Assembly (NCBI GenBank): GCA_000708835.1
Contig: DF237024.1
Location: 186,608 to 237,266 of the forward strand
DNA length: 50,659 nucleotides
From: Klebsormidium nitens
Lineage: Eukaryota > Streptophyta > Klebsormidiophyceae > Klebsormidiales > Klebsormidiaceae
Direction of reading: 5' to 3'
Shown: piece by piece, positions 32,597 through 44,503 of the stretch
Position numbering within the stretch: the stretch's first letter is position 1
How the letters are laid out: each line of letters starts with the position of its first letter
Program-made: the position numbers and the translations under genes
Notes under the pieces: model-generated
Told to the model about the DNA's origin: nothing
Database searches by the model: none
What the model saw: the letters and a program-made list of their open reading frames with translations, nothing else

Positions 32597-34471
32597 ATGG
32601 AGCCCGCCACCAGTAACCCATTCGAGCGGTTGCCCGAGGACCTGGTCAGAAACATCCTGGAGCGCGCCCCTTCGAGTTTGGCGTCATGAAAGCGAAGAGG
32701 AAGTTTCATCTGGGGATGCTCTGCAAGCAGTTCTGGGAGGCGCTCCCTGCTTTGGAAATTCTCGAATGGGAGATCGACAATGCTGATGCTGAGCAGGACT
32801 TCCTGCAATCTATGAGAGATAAGAGGGAGGGGCTCCAGTTGAAGCGGCTGGCTCTCAATGTGGCGCACCCTAGCAAAATGCAGGGGATTCTCCAGGCCGT
32901 TACTCCCCCTGCCCGAGAAACGCTAGAGGAGGTCTACCTCTTTCTGGGTGACAAAGATGAGGAAGCTTGGGCGGACTGGCATAGCATTCTGTCCCTGCTC
33001 CAGGAGTGCAAAACCCTGGAAGTCCTTCACTTAGCCATCTGGGCGGCCGCTTCCCCTACTTCTGGCAAGCGTGTCCTCTGGCAGTCGGATCAGATTCCTC
33101 CCAAACCCTTCCCGGCCTTGCGATCCCTCACTCTGTTTGGCTTCTCCTTCATGGGCGACATTGGTACTCTCCTTCAATGCTTCCCTTTGCTAGAGAGCCT
33201 AGAGCTTTTCCATCTAGAAGGCCAAAACTACAATTTGGGCTCCACACCCCTCAAAAAGTTCTATTCATGGGGAAGGGGCGACTTGGGTTTTGACGTAAGA
33301 AGTCAGGCATTGGCGAGGGTCCCATCGAGTCTAGCGATGCTTCCCGGCTTCTTGCGCAGTGCCAGCTTCGCGAAGGTATGCACGCGCACGGATGGGATTC
33401 TAAAGATGCTCAGAATGTTGTCTCGTGAGGCAGCATGTCGAACTCTGCTTGGAAAGTTGCCAGATAGTGCCGAGATGTTGGTGGGCTTTTCCTGCTGCGG
33501 GGAGGTCTCCGCTGGAAGAAGATCAGATGCACTGCAAACTCTCGACAATCTGGCTTTCTCACCGGAGGTGGCGAGACTCATCGCTCACGTACCAGGGGCC
33601 CTCGCGCAGCTAGGGGCCCTTCTGAATAACAGCACGAGGACTGTGGAAACGAAGGTAATTGCAATAAGGTTGCTCGCCAAGCTGACTCAAAGCGACGAAG
33701 TTAGGGAGATTGCCGGGGACATGCCATGGCTTCTGGATGATTTAGTGACTGCGTTAGCCGTTGACCTCATTCCGGAAAGGGTTGCCGAGGTTCTGCTTGA
33801 ACTTTGTACAGCAGCAAGGGGTCAGGGAGGCACTTGCGAAATCTGGGTTTACTCTTGAGAAGTTGGCCAGCTTTCTGAGTATGGAAAGCTCCATCAAAGT
33901 GCAGGCGGCAGCAGCAAGCATTCTGTTGCAGCTGAAGGTGGACGGCACAAAGGGGTCTGCGATGGGCAGAGTTGAGACATATTTGCAGCAGCAGTTGGAC
34001 TTGATGGTGAATGGAAACGGGCTCTCCCAGTGGACCGCGCTGAAGCTGGTTGGGGCCCTTCTAACAGCTCATAGAAAGGCTTGGGCTGATGTGCCAGGAC
34101 TTTTGGAGGCGTTGGTTGCAGTTCTGAAATTTCCACCCCACCTGCAGCAGGTGGGGGCGGTTGCCTTACTGCAAGTGACGCACGATGGTGAGGCTCGTAT
34201 AGCGATAGCGAAAGTTCCTGGGGTGTTCCATAACCTGCTCGCGGGGCTAGACTGTTTGGCTTGTCTCAGGGTTCTGCACCGGCTGGCGCAAGATGAGGGG
34301 AACTTGTGCACAATCAAGGACACTCCCGGGTGTGTAGAAGAGGTGGAGGCGTTGCTGGACGAGGGCGGGGTCGATGCCCTTGACAGAGGGTTGCATTCGC
34401 AGAATGAGAGGGAAGAGCTCCGAACGTTTTTGACTGAGTTCGTAGCAACTGACGGTGCTGTTGCCGAGTAA
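32597..34471 (+). pseudogene. F-box / LRR-like / ARM-repeat protein with two frameshifts (copy B1)
   Basis: Starts MEPATSNPFERLPEDLVRNI at 32597 and is homologous along its length to A1 and A2. First lesion: relative to copy B2, ten bases are missing at about 32666-32672, within the F-box, between short GCGC repeats; the shifted frame stops at TGA 32687-32689. The proper frame resumes as KRKFHLGMLCKQF and runs with LRR-like (LTLFGFSFMGDIGTLLQCFP) and ARM parts to about 33815. There one extra base near GCAGCAAGGGG shifts it; the next frame continues GVREALAKSGFTLEKLASFL to the stop at 34469-34471. About 620 residues would be expected without the lesions. Two separate frameshifts argue for a real pseudogene. 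Confidence 0.85.
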
Positions 34472-36033
34472 GAGCTCATGCACATGATGTAGAGTCCTGA
34501 AATATGCTGAAACCTAACGAAGACGTGGGAGCTTCCGATTTGATGTGGCTTTTGAAAGGTCGTCCCTGTTGCTGCAATAGTTTGGAGGCGAGCTAGACAT
34601 AACGGAGCAGGGGGTTTAGAAGAGCCAGGGACGAGTGGTGCAGCTAGAAACGCTGTGCCAAAGCTTACTGCAATAGCCAAGACTCCGCCAACCACAGTCA
34701 GGATTCCGGAAATGGCGATTCAGAGAGTAACAGAAGCTGGACGCGGTTTGTTCGGGGCCAGCGAAGTGCCGGAACGGGTGGTGGCTTTTGAAAAAGCCAG
34801 ACGGTGCCTGTTGCGGAGCAAAATCATCCAGGGTAAAGAGTAAGAAGCACGAAACCGAGAGCAGATAATAAGAGGGGCGAACACGGCTCCCGCAACGAGG
34901 GCCCGGCAAGGAGGGGGGCAGCGGAATAGGGCGTATGAGGGGGGGCGGAAAATCCAGGTACGTGTAAGAGAGACCCGGAAGTGATTGCAGGGTAGAGTGT
35001 GAGAGCCGTTAAGAACTTCGAAAATGAAGCGAGCTCTTGGAGCGAATCTTTGTCTATCAGCCTTGTCTTGCTCTATTGACCCTTTAGCAGGACCCTTTGT
35101 TGCCAGATCGATCACAATCTTTTCAGTTCCTTTCGACGCCCTCTGCCTTCTGATACGGTCTCATATGCCAGGTGTCTATCACGTGACGGATAATGAGAGA
35201 GCATCAGAGCTGCTCAGTGGTTGCTTCTTCAGCTCTGTGTTCGGTTTTACTGGACGAACACTGCTGGCTCAAGAGAGGATGCCAGCAGATATTCGTGGTT
35301 GATTGGTTCTTTAGGCACGTTTATTAAGTTAGTTGCAGCATGGTTCAGTGTGCCTCGTTTTGCTTCTGCACTTTGCTGTTGGAACAACCGACCGGCTCGC
35401 GTCTCTTCGACCACTTGTCCAACCATCAGTTCGACACTAAAACAACCCGGACGTTCTTCTTCCTCAGACGAGCAGGAACACAGACTTGACGAGATCAACA
35501 TCATAGCGCAAACCTGGGGACAGAGCTTGGAGCGCGAAAAGAATTGCCTCGCAAGCAGACACGTGGCAGCTCGGGGCGACGACGCTGGGATAGATAGAAG
35601 CTTTGGAAGAGGTAAGGTCCCGACCAGTTCTTGTTCGGAGAACGTACGAGTTCCCCTGTCTGTCTCTTTGTCCCTGATCATGCGGAGCCTCAAGAAAGGG
35701 TGGAAAACAGAGTGAGATGGTCAATCCCTATGCATCAAGCATCGTGCTTCGAAGCTTGGAAGTAGTCCGATTCAAACCACTCAGTCGCCTGCTCGCTTGC
35801 CTCTTTGCCGTGTGCAAGTGGCCTTGGAAGAGGAGCCTGTCGATATTCGTCGGGGCGTTGATAAAGCAAAGCGCCGACAATCAGCCGTTCTCATCTGTTG
35901 CCGCAACCAAAGGGCGCCCGCCCGTTGCTTTGCTTGGCAGCGGTTTTGATTGGGTCTCGAGTCCAATCACGAGAACCGGCTTCAAAGCTCACGAGTCAAT
36001 CGGCGGTGCAATTCATTTTTCAGGGCGAGAAGC
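34472..36033. other. intergenic region, no gene recognised
   Basis: About 1.56 kb after B1. Open frames up to ~160 codons overlap each other on both strands and show no family signature. No RNA gene or repeat is recognised. Confidence 0.45.
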
Positions 36034-38621
36034 ATGAGCGACGACACCGATGCATCCTGCCACCGGGAAGATGAGGCGACCACAACGCGGCCACGCTCGC
36101 TTACGGGTCGCCGAGACACGACGTCCATTCACAACGTTCGAGAGGGCCGGTGCTGCTTGGGCAAGTAGGTTTCTGTTCATGATTCAGTATTTTGCGGTAT
36201 TTACTGCCGGAGGCTGGCCAAGGCTGTAAGTATGATGTGGCTGATCCTGCAGAGGACTGCAATCGACGTCGTAGTACGGATGGGCGTGTCCATCTTCGTG
36301 GAAAGTGCCGTCGACGTTTTGCGTTTTGTGCTTTGAGAGACCGGGCCTTATAAGGCAATAGGCATACAATTAGACTTGGAGGATGTTCCAGCCCCGCAGA
36401 ATGTCCCTCAGAGTTAGAGGTCCGTACACGCCGGCCCTTGAAGTCTGCGGCTCAAAAGTGATGCCGCCTCGGTTCCCCTCCTCGGGCGGACTCAGCGCTG
36501 AAACTGGCCTAGCCCGTGATCCACGGCCAGCGATCGGAACCCCTCATGCATCTTGTATCCGGCATTCGAGAAACACTTTTGGGGCTTCCTGTGTTTCAGT
36601 ACCTTAAACCGGCTTGTAGTCGCGTGGGGCTTCGACACATGTAAGGTACAGAACGTGTAAGTCCATCGTCCGTTTCATCTCTGGTTCCGATCACAGCGCG
36701 CCTCACCAGCAATCGGACTTTCTCCAGGTCGGACTCTCGAGGGCTGCGAATCCGGCTCGGGTCATGATATCGGCGGGAGGGGTGGAGGGGCGAAAGTGCA
36801 CGAGAACGGAATCTGCACTCGTTTCGCTGCAAGCTTAGGACTCCGGTCCTGCAGCGCTTTGCGCAGGCGGAAGCCGGTTTGAGAGGCGGAATGCGGCCGG
36901 AAGGCGCGAAAGCGAGGTGAGCAATCTCTTAAAAAGAGCGCCAACTCTACGAAGCGACCCTGTCTCGGAGCAAGGTTCTCTCAAGGGTACGGTTTGTGGG
37001 GACCGCACTGGCTCTGGTCGCAATCCTCCGCCGTGATCGTTTTGTTTTCCGTATCTTTACTCTCGCTCTTTCCTTTTGCGACTCTTGACTTTGATGTCAC
37101 ACACTGACCGGGCAAAAGCGCAGGCAAATTAAAGGTTCTGGACACCTCCGAATGGGAAGAGAGAGCCGAGCGGAAAAGATCTGGCCGTTGACCTTTTTAG
37201 ATTGCTTTGAAACCTGTGCCGACTGATTGCCATGTAGAGAGGGTGCTCATTGAAATGTTTGCAAACTGCTGCGCGGACTTCCCATTCGAGACGGGCCGTT
37301 TTTCCCCCATGTCAAACCGTAAACTGTAGTGCCCAGGGCTCTTGAATTGGAAACAGTTTCTGTGTAGGCCCATTTCGGATTGTTCTGACTTTGTATTGGT
37401 CACACCCAGACGACGACTGAGTTCGTAGCATCTGACGGCAGCATCAGTGATTTGCATACGAGGCAACCACAGCATATTGTCCTGGTACATCTACCGCTTC
37501 GGCTAGCACTTCGGGTTCTCAGATAGTGCGGCGCTCGTGGCAACAGGTGTGGCCAGCTTGATCTTGTCGTGATGATCTACGTTAACGTTATGACCTACAT
37601 ACGTTGGGCTCTCTCTGCAGGGCGCGTTACATCGTCATGCACACGATTCCACCCGTGCGTATGCAGCTTCGGCCCCCAACACCAGACCCACGTGGCGCCA
37701 CTTTGACGCAGCATGTCGCAGGTTTTGGAGCTCAGTAAGTGGGCGTCCTCTTGCTCAAGTTGAAATACTGGCCTACAGAATGCCAATGGTATCTTGTCTG
37801 GGCGGTAAGCCTGTTGACGTTTTGGAGCTTTTGTGTTATTTGGGTTGCGTCATTTCGTCTGCGAAACCTTTTGGCAGAGATTATTGGGAGGTCTAGCTTG
37901 CACTCGTTTTTGATTATAACAACATGAATCGTCCTCTGACGGTAAGGTGACTCATATAATCTGTGAAGCGTGACGATTAACTATCTGGCAACTTCGACGT
38001 CGGTGGCTTCCGTCGATTGTGACGAGTACAACAACACAAAGGCTCCGCGCTCTGAAGTTCAACGATTTTTATATCCCAACAATCCGAACTGGCGGTCAAA
38101 ATCACCCGTCCGAGTCTGTGCTGGTACAAGCCATTCTACGTACCTTCGAGGTTGCAAATCTGTATCAAACAGGATTGTTAAGAAGCTTTATTCCCTAACC
38201 AGCTCCTTGACTGTTGTAGAACCCGGTGCTTTCCTTGCATCCCCGACCAGACCTCCGGTTCTACAGTTTGTACGCTCCACAGTATCCGGGTCGTAGCATC
38301 TTGGGAGCTTTGTCCGACTCCCAATCCGAACATGAATCCGAAGTATGAGTCATTGTTCCGAATCCAATTTCTCACCCAAGTCTGATTACCAAACTGCTTT
38401 TGTTCAGGCACGGGGCGGCGCCACTGGCGGCTCCGCCCGGGGTGACTCCCCGGTTGGCGACAGCTGCGCTCACCCGTTTGGTCGGCTTGGGACGCGACCC
38501 TTACCGACCTCAGAGCAGCAGACGGGGGCGGGGCGAGATCCCCCACAAGGGCGCCGCCCGGGAAGCTCGACGGACATTGGGGCTCACGTCAGCAGGGACG
38601 TCAGCAGCCACCTCAGCCTGA
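36034..38621 (+). CDS. tentative three-exon gene, unknown function
   Basis: I do not recognise the product. Three open stretches join in phase: ATG at 36034 to 36164 (donor GTAGGT), 37621-37734 (acceptor CTCTCTCTGCAG, donor GTAAGT), and 38408-38621 (acceptor TTTTGTTCAG, stop TGA). About 152 residues. Exon 1 reads MSDDTDASCHREDEATTTRP, exon 2 has RYIVMHTIPPVRMQLRPPTP then GATLTQHVAGFGAQ, and exon 3 is Ala/Arg/Pro-rich and notably GC-rich against its surroundings. Good splice signals and matching phases at two junctions are the only support; the chance of this by accident is not small. A faint likeness of exon 2 to an adaptin ear domain was not convincing. Confidence 0.25.
37415..37438 (+). repeat. 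24-bp remnant of the F-box/ARM gene 3' end
   Basis: GACTGAGTTCGTAGCA plus TCTGACGG matches the last codons of copy B1 (34432-34455) with one mismatch in 24 bases. Surrounding sequence does not align. It lies inside intron 1 of the tentative gene. Confidence 0.4.
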
Positions 38622-40150
38622 CGTCTTGGTGGGAGGCTCTGAGGCACGGGGTCTCGGTCGAACAGGGACCGAGGGCGCGGCGCGAAGCGATGCTGTCGAG
38701 AGATATGACGCGTAGGGGAAGCTTGGCCTGGAGTAGTTCCCTGGATAGGACACGTGGCAATGACTTTGGCGGTTGCGAGAGGTGAGGCCCACGTGGCGCT
38801 CTGGGATTGAAGATTTGGAGGAGCGAAAATGACTTGGAAGGCGGCGGTAATTGACTAGCACGAGAAGCGCAGGACAGGTTTGGTTGATAAACTGACGTCA
38901 AGCTTTGTCAATGTCTAGACTGGTTATAATATCTTGCTAAAGGTGGAGAATTTAAAGCACTCGTCTTCGTTGAAGTCTGGTTCGAGCATGTACGCTGTTT
39001 TTTAACACCGTCTCCGCTTGCTCGGGGCGTTTTTGGGGGCATTTCGAAGATCCAATACCGTCTTTGAATGCATCCATATTATCCCAACCCGCTAATGTAC
39101 AAAAGCAGATGAGATGTAACAGACGTGTCCTCGGTAGAGAGTACTTCACATCAACGCTGAAGCCAAGCTCGCTCTCACGGCGTCGTCCCAGATCATTTGG
39201 GTGCCGTGAAAGAAGTTTCCAAAGCAAGAATGCAGGCTACCTTGCGTTTGAAGACCATCAGCGCTTCCATTTGCGGACCCCTGAGCGGTTTATTTGCTGT
39301 TCCGGATCAGTCCCTGAGGCGGACTCCTTCTTGTACTGGCACCCATGCAGTCTGTAAACTTCTTTCTTGCAGGTCGCCCATGTTACAAGCTGCCGCGCAC
39401 GGGGCAATAGAACCGCGATAGCTACAGAAGCTGTTGACGTTTTTGAGATCTGTTGACTTCCGGCCTCAAAACAGTAAGAATATGTCTGCGAAGCGGGCTG
39501 TAGAAGTTCGCCCCGAGCATGTGTATGTACGCTTATAAGAGACTGATTATGGAGCCAGAGCCCTAGCTAATGCGTTCCTGAAGTATTATATAGCCTTGAG
39601 CCTTCTGTGCACAATGTAACCTGGACCATTGGAACTGCTTGCATGTTGGAACATGAACGGGCGAACTACGGCATGACCGAACAACAGAGGGATCTTGAAC
39701 TCCTTTTGGATTGAAGGTTTCAGCGTCAAGCACGTACTTTAGCATTAGATGGAGCTTTGATTAGCTATATACAAATATAGCATCAGCTTTAGTTTGAGAT
39801 TGACCCGGGCAGTACGTCCGACCCATGCCCACGCCCCGCTAGCTGACGGTACGCATGAAAATTTGAAAGCTAGCGTGGGTCGATCGAGTCCGCCGTATAC
39901 TGCCACTACATTATGATGGTTTCTTTCGGTATAGCCCCATAGCCCAGAGGGCGAAGAAATAGTGTACATGTGGTTGGACGGATTTATCTACGGGTCCTCA
40001 CCTAACGATCAAGCGTTCGATTCCTAGCAACAGCACCAACGTCAATTCATTGAACCATCGCCTATCAACTTTTTTATGACGTGCATGTTCAATGTATATA
40101 TGAAGTTCTATATTGCTGAGAATCTGCACTAATCGCGTCAACGGGAGGGG
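38622..40150. other. intergenic region, no gene recognised
   Basis: About 1.5 kb. Short overlapping frames only. Several TGACGTCA/ACGTCAGC motifs occur just to the left (38586-38630). Nothing else is recognised. Confidence 0.4.
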
Positions 40151-40189
40151 AGGAAGAGGGCCTCCTACCCATGTACTATAGGGGGTGCT

Positions 40190-40575
40190 TCCGAAGAAGT
40201 CACAACCGGGCCGACTAAGTCAAAAGTACTGGCTCCCCCTCCACTCGTGATCAGCGGGAAGTTAACATGGAGTTGGCATGGAGTAGTACAAGAAGATAGA
40301 TTGTGCCAAGTCTGTAAGTGCAATCAAGTTGAGGACGAGGCTCACTTTTTGTTTCATTGTGAGGCATATCGAGATTTAAGGCTCCAATATAGACACCTTT
40401 TTCAAGCTAATGCTAGCCAGAACTTAGGAGACTTTCTCAATTTCAGAGAACAACTCTCCGTTGCTAAGTACATTCAATTGAGCACAAAGAGGAGGACAAC
40501 AATAGTAGGCTAGCTTTGATAGGATAGTCCACTAGGCCAGTCGTGGCCCCGAACGGACTGTAAACAATCAATCAA
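40190..40575 (+). mobile_element. 5'-truncated LINE (non-LTR retrotransposon) 3' end
   Basis: The open frame reads VLAPPPLVISGKLTWSW, then a Cys/His cluster LCQVC...DEAHFLFHC (C-x2-C-x9-H-x4-C) followed by EAYRDLR, and ends with STKRRTTIVG at a stop near 40513. This zinc-knuckle-like tail and the EAHFLF-C-Y-R pattern close the reverse-transcriptase protein of many LINEs. The reverse-transcriptase domain itself is missing. The 3' tail runs to TAAACAATCAATCAAAC, a short repeat tail as LINEs often have. The 5' edge is uncertain. Confidence 0.75.
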
Positions 40576-40761
40576 ACTAGGGGAGTTGACTACGGGCTAG
40601 GTCAGGGGCCGGCTGCTTGCTGAAGTCTTGGAGTGCTTGTTTTGCGCGCCACCAGTGCATTGAGGGGCTGTAAGACAAATACATAGAAACAAAACATGCA
40701 TTCGATTGTGTGCGCATGTACTATATTACAGCCAGACCATATATTGCACTGCTCATGACAA

Positions 40762-41245
40762 GGGCTTTTGGGTTTACATTACGGTCTGATTACGGTCGCC
40801 GTAATTACTGTCGTAATTACGCCGTAGTTACGGTTGACCCCGTGTAACGCATTAAAATTACGGTCGTTTCCTTACGGTGTCATGACGGTCTGAATTTTGC
40901 TTCACTAGTGGTAAGACGTAATTGTAAAGCGTAAAGCAAACTTTTGTCCGGTTAGAGCTCGGTTGTTGGAATCTCCTTTTACCAATATTATGCTTTTTAA
41001 TCAATATTCCTGTAATCTGCACATATATTCTGTTGCGTTATGGCGGGATATGATACACATTTGCCGTATATATGTTTTTTTTTCACTTGCGGTAATGCCT
41101 GTTAATAGTTGCCCTTTGCGTTACGTTTTCTTTGCTTTACCAGATTGGAGCTCAGACCGTAAAATGACGGCGTACCGTAAAGCAACCGTAATTTACGCCG
41201 TATTACATGACGGTCAGCCTCTGTTACGCCGTAAACCAAAACCCC
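40762..41245. mobile_element. non-autonomous TIR element rich in TACGG/CCGTA motifs
   Basis: The left end GGGCTTTTGGGTTTACATTACGG mirrors the right end, whose complement is GGGGTTTTGGTTTACGGCGTA. Between them, TTACGG / CCGTAA-type words occur many times in both directions, clustered near both ends (40775-40880 and 41155-41235). Dense subterminal repeats are usual for transposase binding in hAT- or CACTA-like elements. There is no transposase and no clear target duplication, so the superfamily is open. Length about 484 bp. Confidence 0.65.
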
Positions 41246-41250
41246 TACTC

Positions 41251-41274
41251 GGAGTCGGAGTCGGAGTCGGAGTC
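41251..41274. repeat. (GGAGTC)4 microsatellite
   Basis: Four perfect GGAGTC units directly beside the right end of the TIR element. Confidence 0.9.
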
Positions 41275-41342
41275 ATGACTCAGTTCTCACCACGCCTTGA
41301 GTCCGTTGCAAGAACGTACCGTTAAAAACTCCTCGAGGGTCC

Positions 41343-41418
41343 ATAGTGCATGGATAGTGCATGGACTCATCGCCGCAGAGTTGATCCGATAACTCATCGC
41401 CGCAGAGTTGATCCGATA
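41343..41418. repeat. two neighbouring perfect tandem duplications
   Basis: ATAGTGCATGG (11 bp) is doubled from 41343. The 27-bp unit beginning ACTCATCGCCGCAG is doubled at 41365 and 41392. Both are exact, so both are young. Confidence 0.9.
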
Positions 41419-41420
41419 AC

Positions 41421-44400
41421 CTTCCCAAGTCGTTGCATGAAATATGCATATGACCGCGTACGTCCAGGCTCGAGACGATTCGCGAATCGGGCGCGCGCGC
41501 CTGCTTTAAGCCTAGCGAACTTAAGTTAGAAGGCTCGTCACTTAGTCCAGACACTGGCATATCGATCTCATATGCACTGACATGTCTCGTTGAAAACTAG
41601 AAATTGCCGCGATTGATACGTCATGAGCGGCTCATGACCATGACCGTTGCAAAGCTAGCTGAGCCCGGTAATTACATACAGCCTGTGCTTTTCCGAACGA
41701 TATTCTTCGTGCATATAAGCAATGTGCAATTGATCAAACAATCGAGCGCGGCACAATTAACATCATAGCCGTGACAACGGCGCTCTGACAGTTGCACTGC
41801 CACTGCGCAAGAACGACAGGCTTTTAGGTAAGATAAAGCGCAGTTCGAAGTAAGTAGCCTGCTTGTAGGACGTATCACACATGACGTTACAGTAAATCCT
41901 CATCGTTGACCATGCGGACCTCGAGACATGATCCCATTACTGCATGCAAAGTTAATGACTGGCTGCCGGGTCCTTCTGCGGTCAGTCCGCAGGATCACAC
42001 TCGATAATACCGCTTTTGAAACTCAAGAGCTAACCGAATGGCTTGATCGAGAAAGACTTTCCGGTGCAGTTCCGCTGAATTTTGCAGGGAATCATCCACG
42101 ATCTTCTATTATGACGAGATGACGAATGTCCAGACACGCCCAATCAAATTCCTGTTCTTGAGAAGGTGCACACTGACTAATAAACTCCGCGGATTTTGAC
42201 AGCCGGCAGTGCCGACGGTTCCCACCTCGATATATTTTATGGACGACTCCTGCTTCTTTGCGACAAGAGGGCTTTGTCAGGCCGTCCACAGGAAAGTTTA
42301 ACTGAGGCTTCCGTATCAGTCCCGCAATCCTGCAAGTATTGAAAGGAGGCTTCCATGAATATGGTGCTGTCGAATTGACAGGAATGAAGGGGTTGGAAAG
42401 ATCGGCGGTCGCCAGAACTCCATACCAAAGGATTGAGATGGACACATTGGACAATTGGGCAAGGTCAAGAGCTCTATAATTTTCGGTGCACATTGTTGGT
42501 GTTCCGACTCATACCAACGATGATTAACATTCCATTAACGGTAGCCCACACAAACGTTGGAAGAAGAGCTGCCAATGAAGGTAACCATGTCGAGGGCTGA
42601 GTTGCGTAGTTCCGTGACGCTCTGTATTGGCGCCAGTTCTCCGTCGGAGAAAGAGCGCAAAACGAAACCCACGGAAGCAGATCAGAAAGCGTTCCGGGTC
42701 AGCATTCCGTCCGCCACGACGCTCGTCTGGAAACGGAGTGCCGGAATGGCAAATTGAGACCTTCGCAACCGGAAGAAGAGGGCCCCCGGTGCTGAATTTG
42801 AATGGCTTCGGGGTCCGTCTTGAAGGCCCACTGACATAGGCACAGGACAGACTTCAGCACGACCATTCTGACGTCATCGATTCGGTTGATATCGGTCCGG
42901 TTCGCGGAACGGCTCACCTGGAGAGTTGCGTTTGAACGGTGAGGATGGGCCAGACCCGCAGTCTCCGAGGGCGATGTTTTAGAGACCGACCTGTATCTTT
43001 CCAACAAACGAAGATACGGTCCGCCTGACACCCTGCACGTGAAAGCCTCGATATCAGTGCGTAGCGGCCTCTCTTCCTGTCTAGTTAGACGCAATCACGC
43101 TTGAAGAGGGCCCGAACATTAGTACCACTGACTGTCACAATGAATCATTTGACTTGAGCAGGTATCATGCTACCAAGAGCTTCGCCAAACGAGTCATATC
43201 TGCGCAGGCTGTCAACGTCACCGCATCAGCATTTCTTATCACAAATATGCTAGCAACCAGAAGATTGACACCTGGAAAGAGCTGCGTGCAGGCAACTGAT
43301 TATGGCAGTGCACCAACAGAAAACCTCGAGGGAAGGCCTTGAGTTCGATGAAGCGCATGGTGCTTCTAAGATTGCCAGCGGTCTTGCGACTTTGTTCGTC
43401 TGGCATGCTCCTCAAAATCAGCCAACTAGAGACGTGGACAGGATCGTAGCGGATCTTACAATGGATTTGACGCTCAAGATCAAACTTTAAACGGTTGTTT
43501 CGCGCCCTGTTGGTCCTCCGCAGCCCCGTCCCTTTCAAAGCTACGAGCGCCTTTGCCACCCTCCGAGTTCCTGACAGAAAGAACGGATGACGTTAAATTC
43601 AATGCTTTGAGCTTGCCTTTCATCTGCGGTCATGCGCGTGCAGATGTGGACTCTGATCATGCGCGTCGCCCAAACAATGAGAAGCCGAAGACGCCTCTTG
43701 TCAAGCGGACTGAAATACCTTGGTTGAAGAGTGTCGGTTGAAAACTCTCAGTTGAGCTTAGTGCATCCACTCTCCTACTCGGGCCTTTGAACAGCTACCA
43801 AGTGGCCTGACCACGTCCTGCTTATGTTGCAAATCGCAAGGGGTGTTGGCATCAAAAAAACTTTTGCCAGGTAATTCGCAATCTGCTCATCGGCAGGGGG
43901 GGAAAGTTTCGAGAAGCCCGTACGTTGTGTCGAACGAAATTCCCAGAAGTCTTACACACAAAGCTTTCTGGGATCAGCATTACGACGATCAAAACGTAGC
44001 CGAAACAAGACTTGTAATAGAGAAAGGGCAGGCAAATGAAGTAACAACTGGAGGGACACCCAAAGGCAGCATTCGGACCTCCTTGATTGGGGCTGTCAGT
44101 CGACGGCTGCTTCTCTCGCCTGGTCAAAGGGGCGTGTTTCGGACACATCACAGGGCAGCTCCATTGAAGCGTTTGGGGCTCGATTGTCTCCACGGAAGCT
44201 GTGCAATCCTTGAGCTTCTTTCAGTCGCAGAGGTCCGTGTCGCTTTCTCGTCGCTTCCCGACTTACGGCCGATGCGTTGCAAGATTGCGCTGGATGCCTT
44301 GTTTCTCAGAGCAACAATTCATTCAGCTGCCACCCTCTCATAAGTATCCGATACAATCGCCACGTGTCATCTCCAGGATTTTAGAAAAGCTTGGCCGCGG

Positions 44401-44434
44401 AAGGGACCCACCTTCCGATCATCGCCGGGCAGCT
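41421..44434. other. intergenic region, no gene recognised
   Basis: About 3 kb. Open frames of 133 codons (42092-42493, minus) and 166 codons (43846-44343, plus) are present but show no family signature and no splice partners I trust. No RNA gene or transposon signature seen. Confidence 0.4.
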
Positions 44435-44491
44435 CTTACGGCCCTGCTCTGCAACCTCCTCTGTACTGCACACAAGCGCATTGACGTCGCT

Positions 44492-44503
44492 GCTGACGTC
44501 AGC
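44492..44503. promoter_or_regulatory. palindrome GCTGACGTCAGC (bZIP-type), block 2
   Basis: Identical to 27492-27503 and at the same relative place in the duplicated block. An additional TTGACGTCGC lies 8 bases before it. Confidence 0.35.

Larger units (their letters stand above)
27435..34471. repeat. segmental duplication, block 1
   Basis: This block is repeated in direct orientation from about 44435 to the window end. Shared landmarks in order: GCTGACGTCAGC then CTGCCGGC-CTCCG-CCGT; the tract 28230-28430 (matching 45290-45470); CACCTGAGCCTAT before the gene end (29710 and 46817); the minus-strand F-box/ARM gene; and the divergent plus-strand F-box/ARM gene. Coding parts align well; flanks have many indels, so the duplication is not recent. 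The left edge is approximate. Confidence 0.8.

Noticed and set aside
37621-37734. Resemblance of exon-like stretch to an adaptin ear domain
   Set aside because: Only a few scattered matches (PP-R-QL, TLTQ); too weak for a family call.
39930-40035. Possible tRNA gene (GTTCGATTCCTAGCAAC resembles a T-arm and acceptor end)
   Set aside because: No matching 5' acceptor strand, D-arm or anticodon arm at the right distance upstream on either strand.
41251-41418. CRISPR-like or structured repeat array
   Set aside because: Units are directly adjacent with no spacers; they are plain tandem duplications in a eukaryotic intergenic region.
42092-42493. 133-codon minus-strand frame
   Set aside because: No recognisable motif, no splice partners and no second copy in the window.
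43846-44343. 166-codon plus-strand frame before block 2
   Set aside because: No motif, overlaps an opposite-strand frame, and lies in a region without other gene signals.
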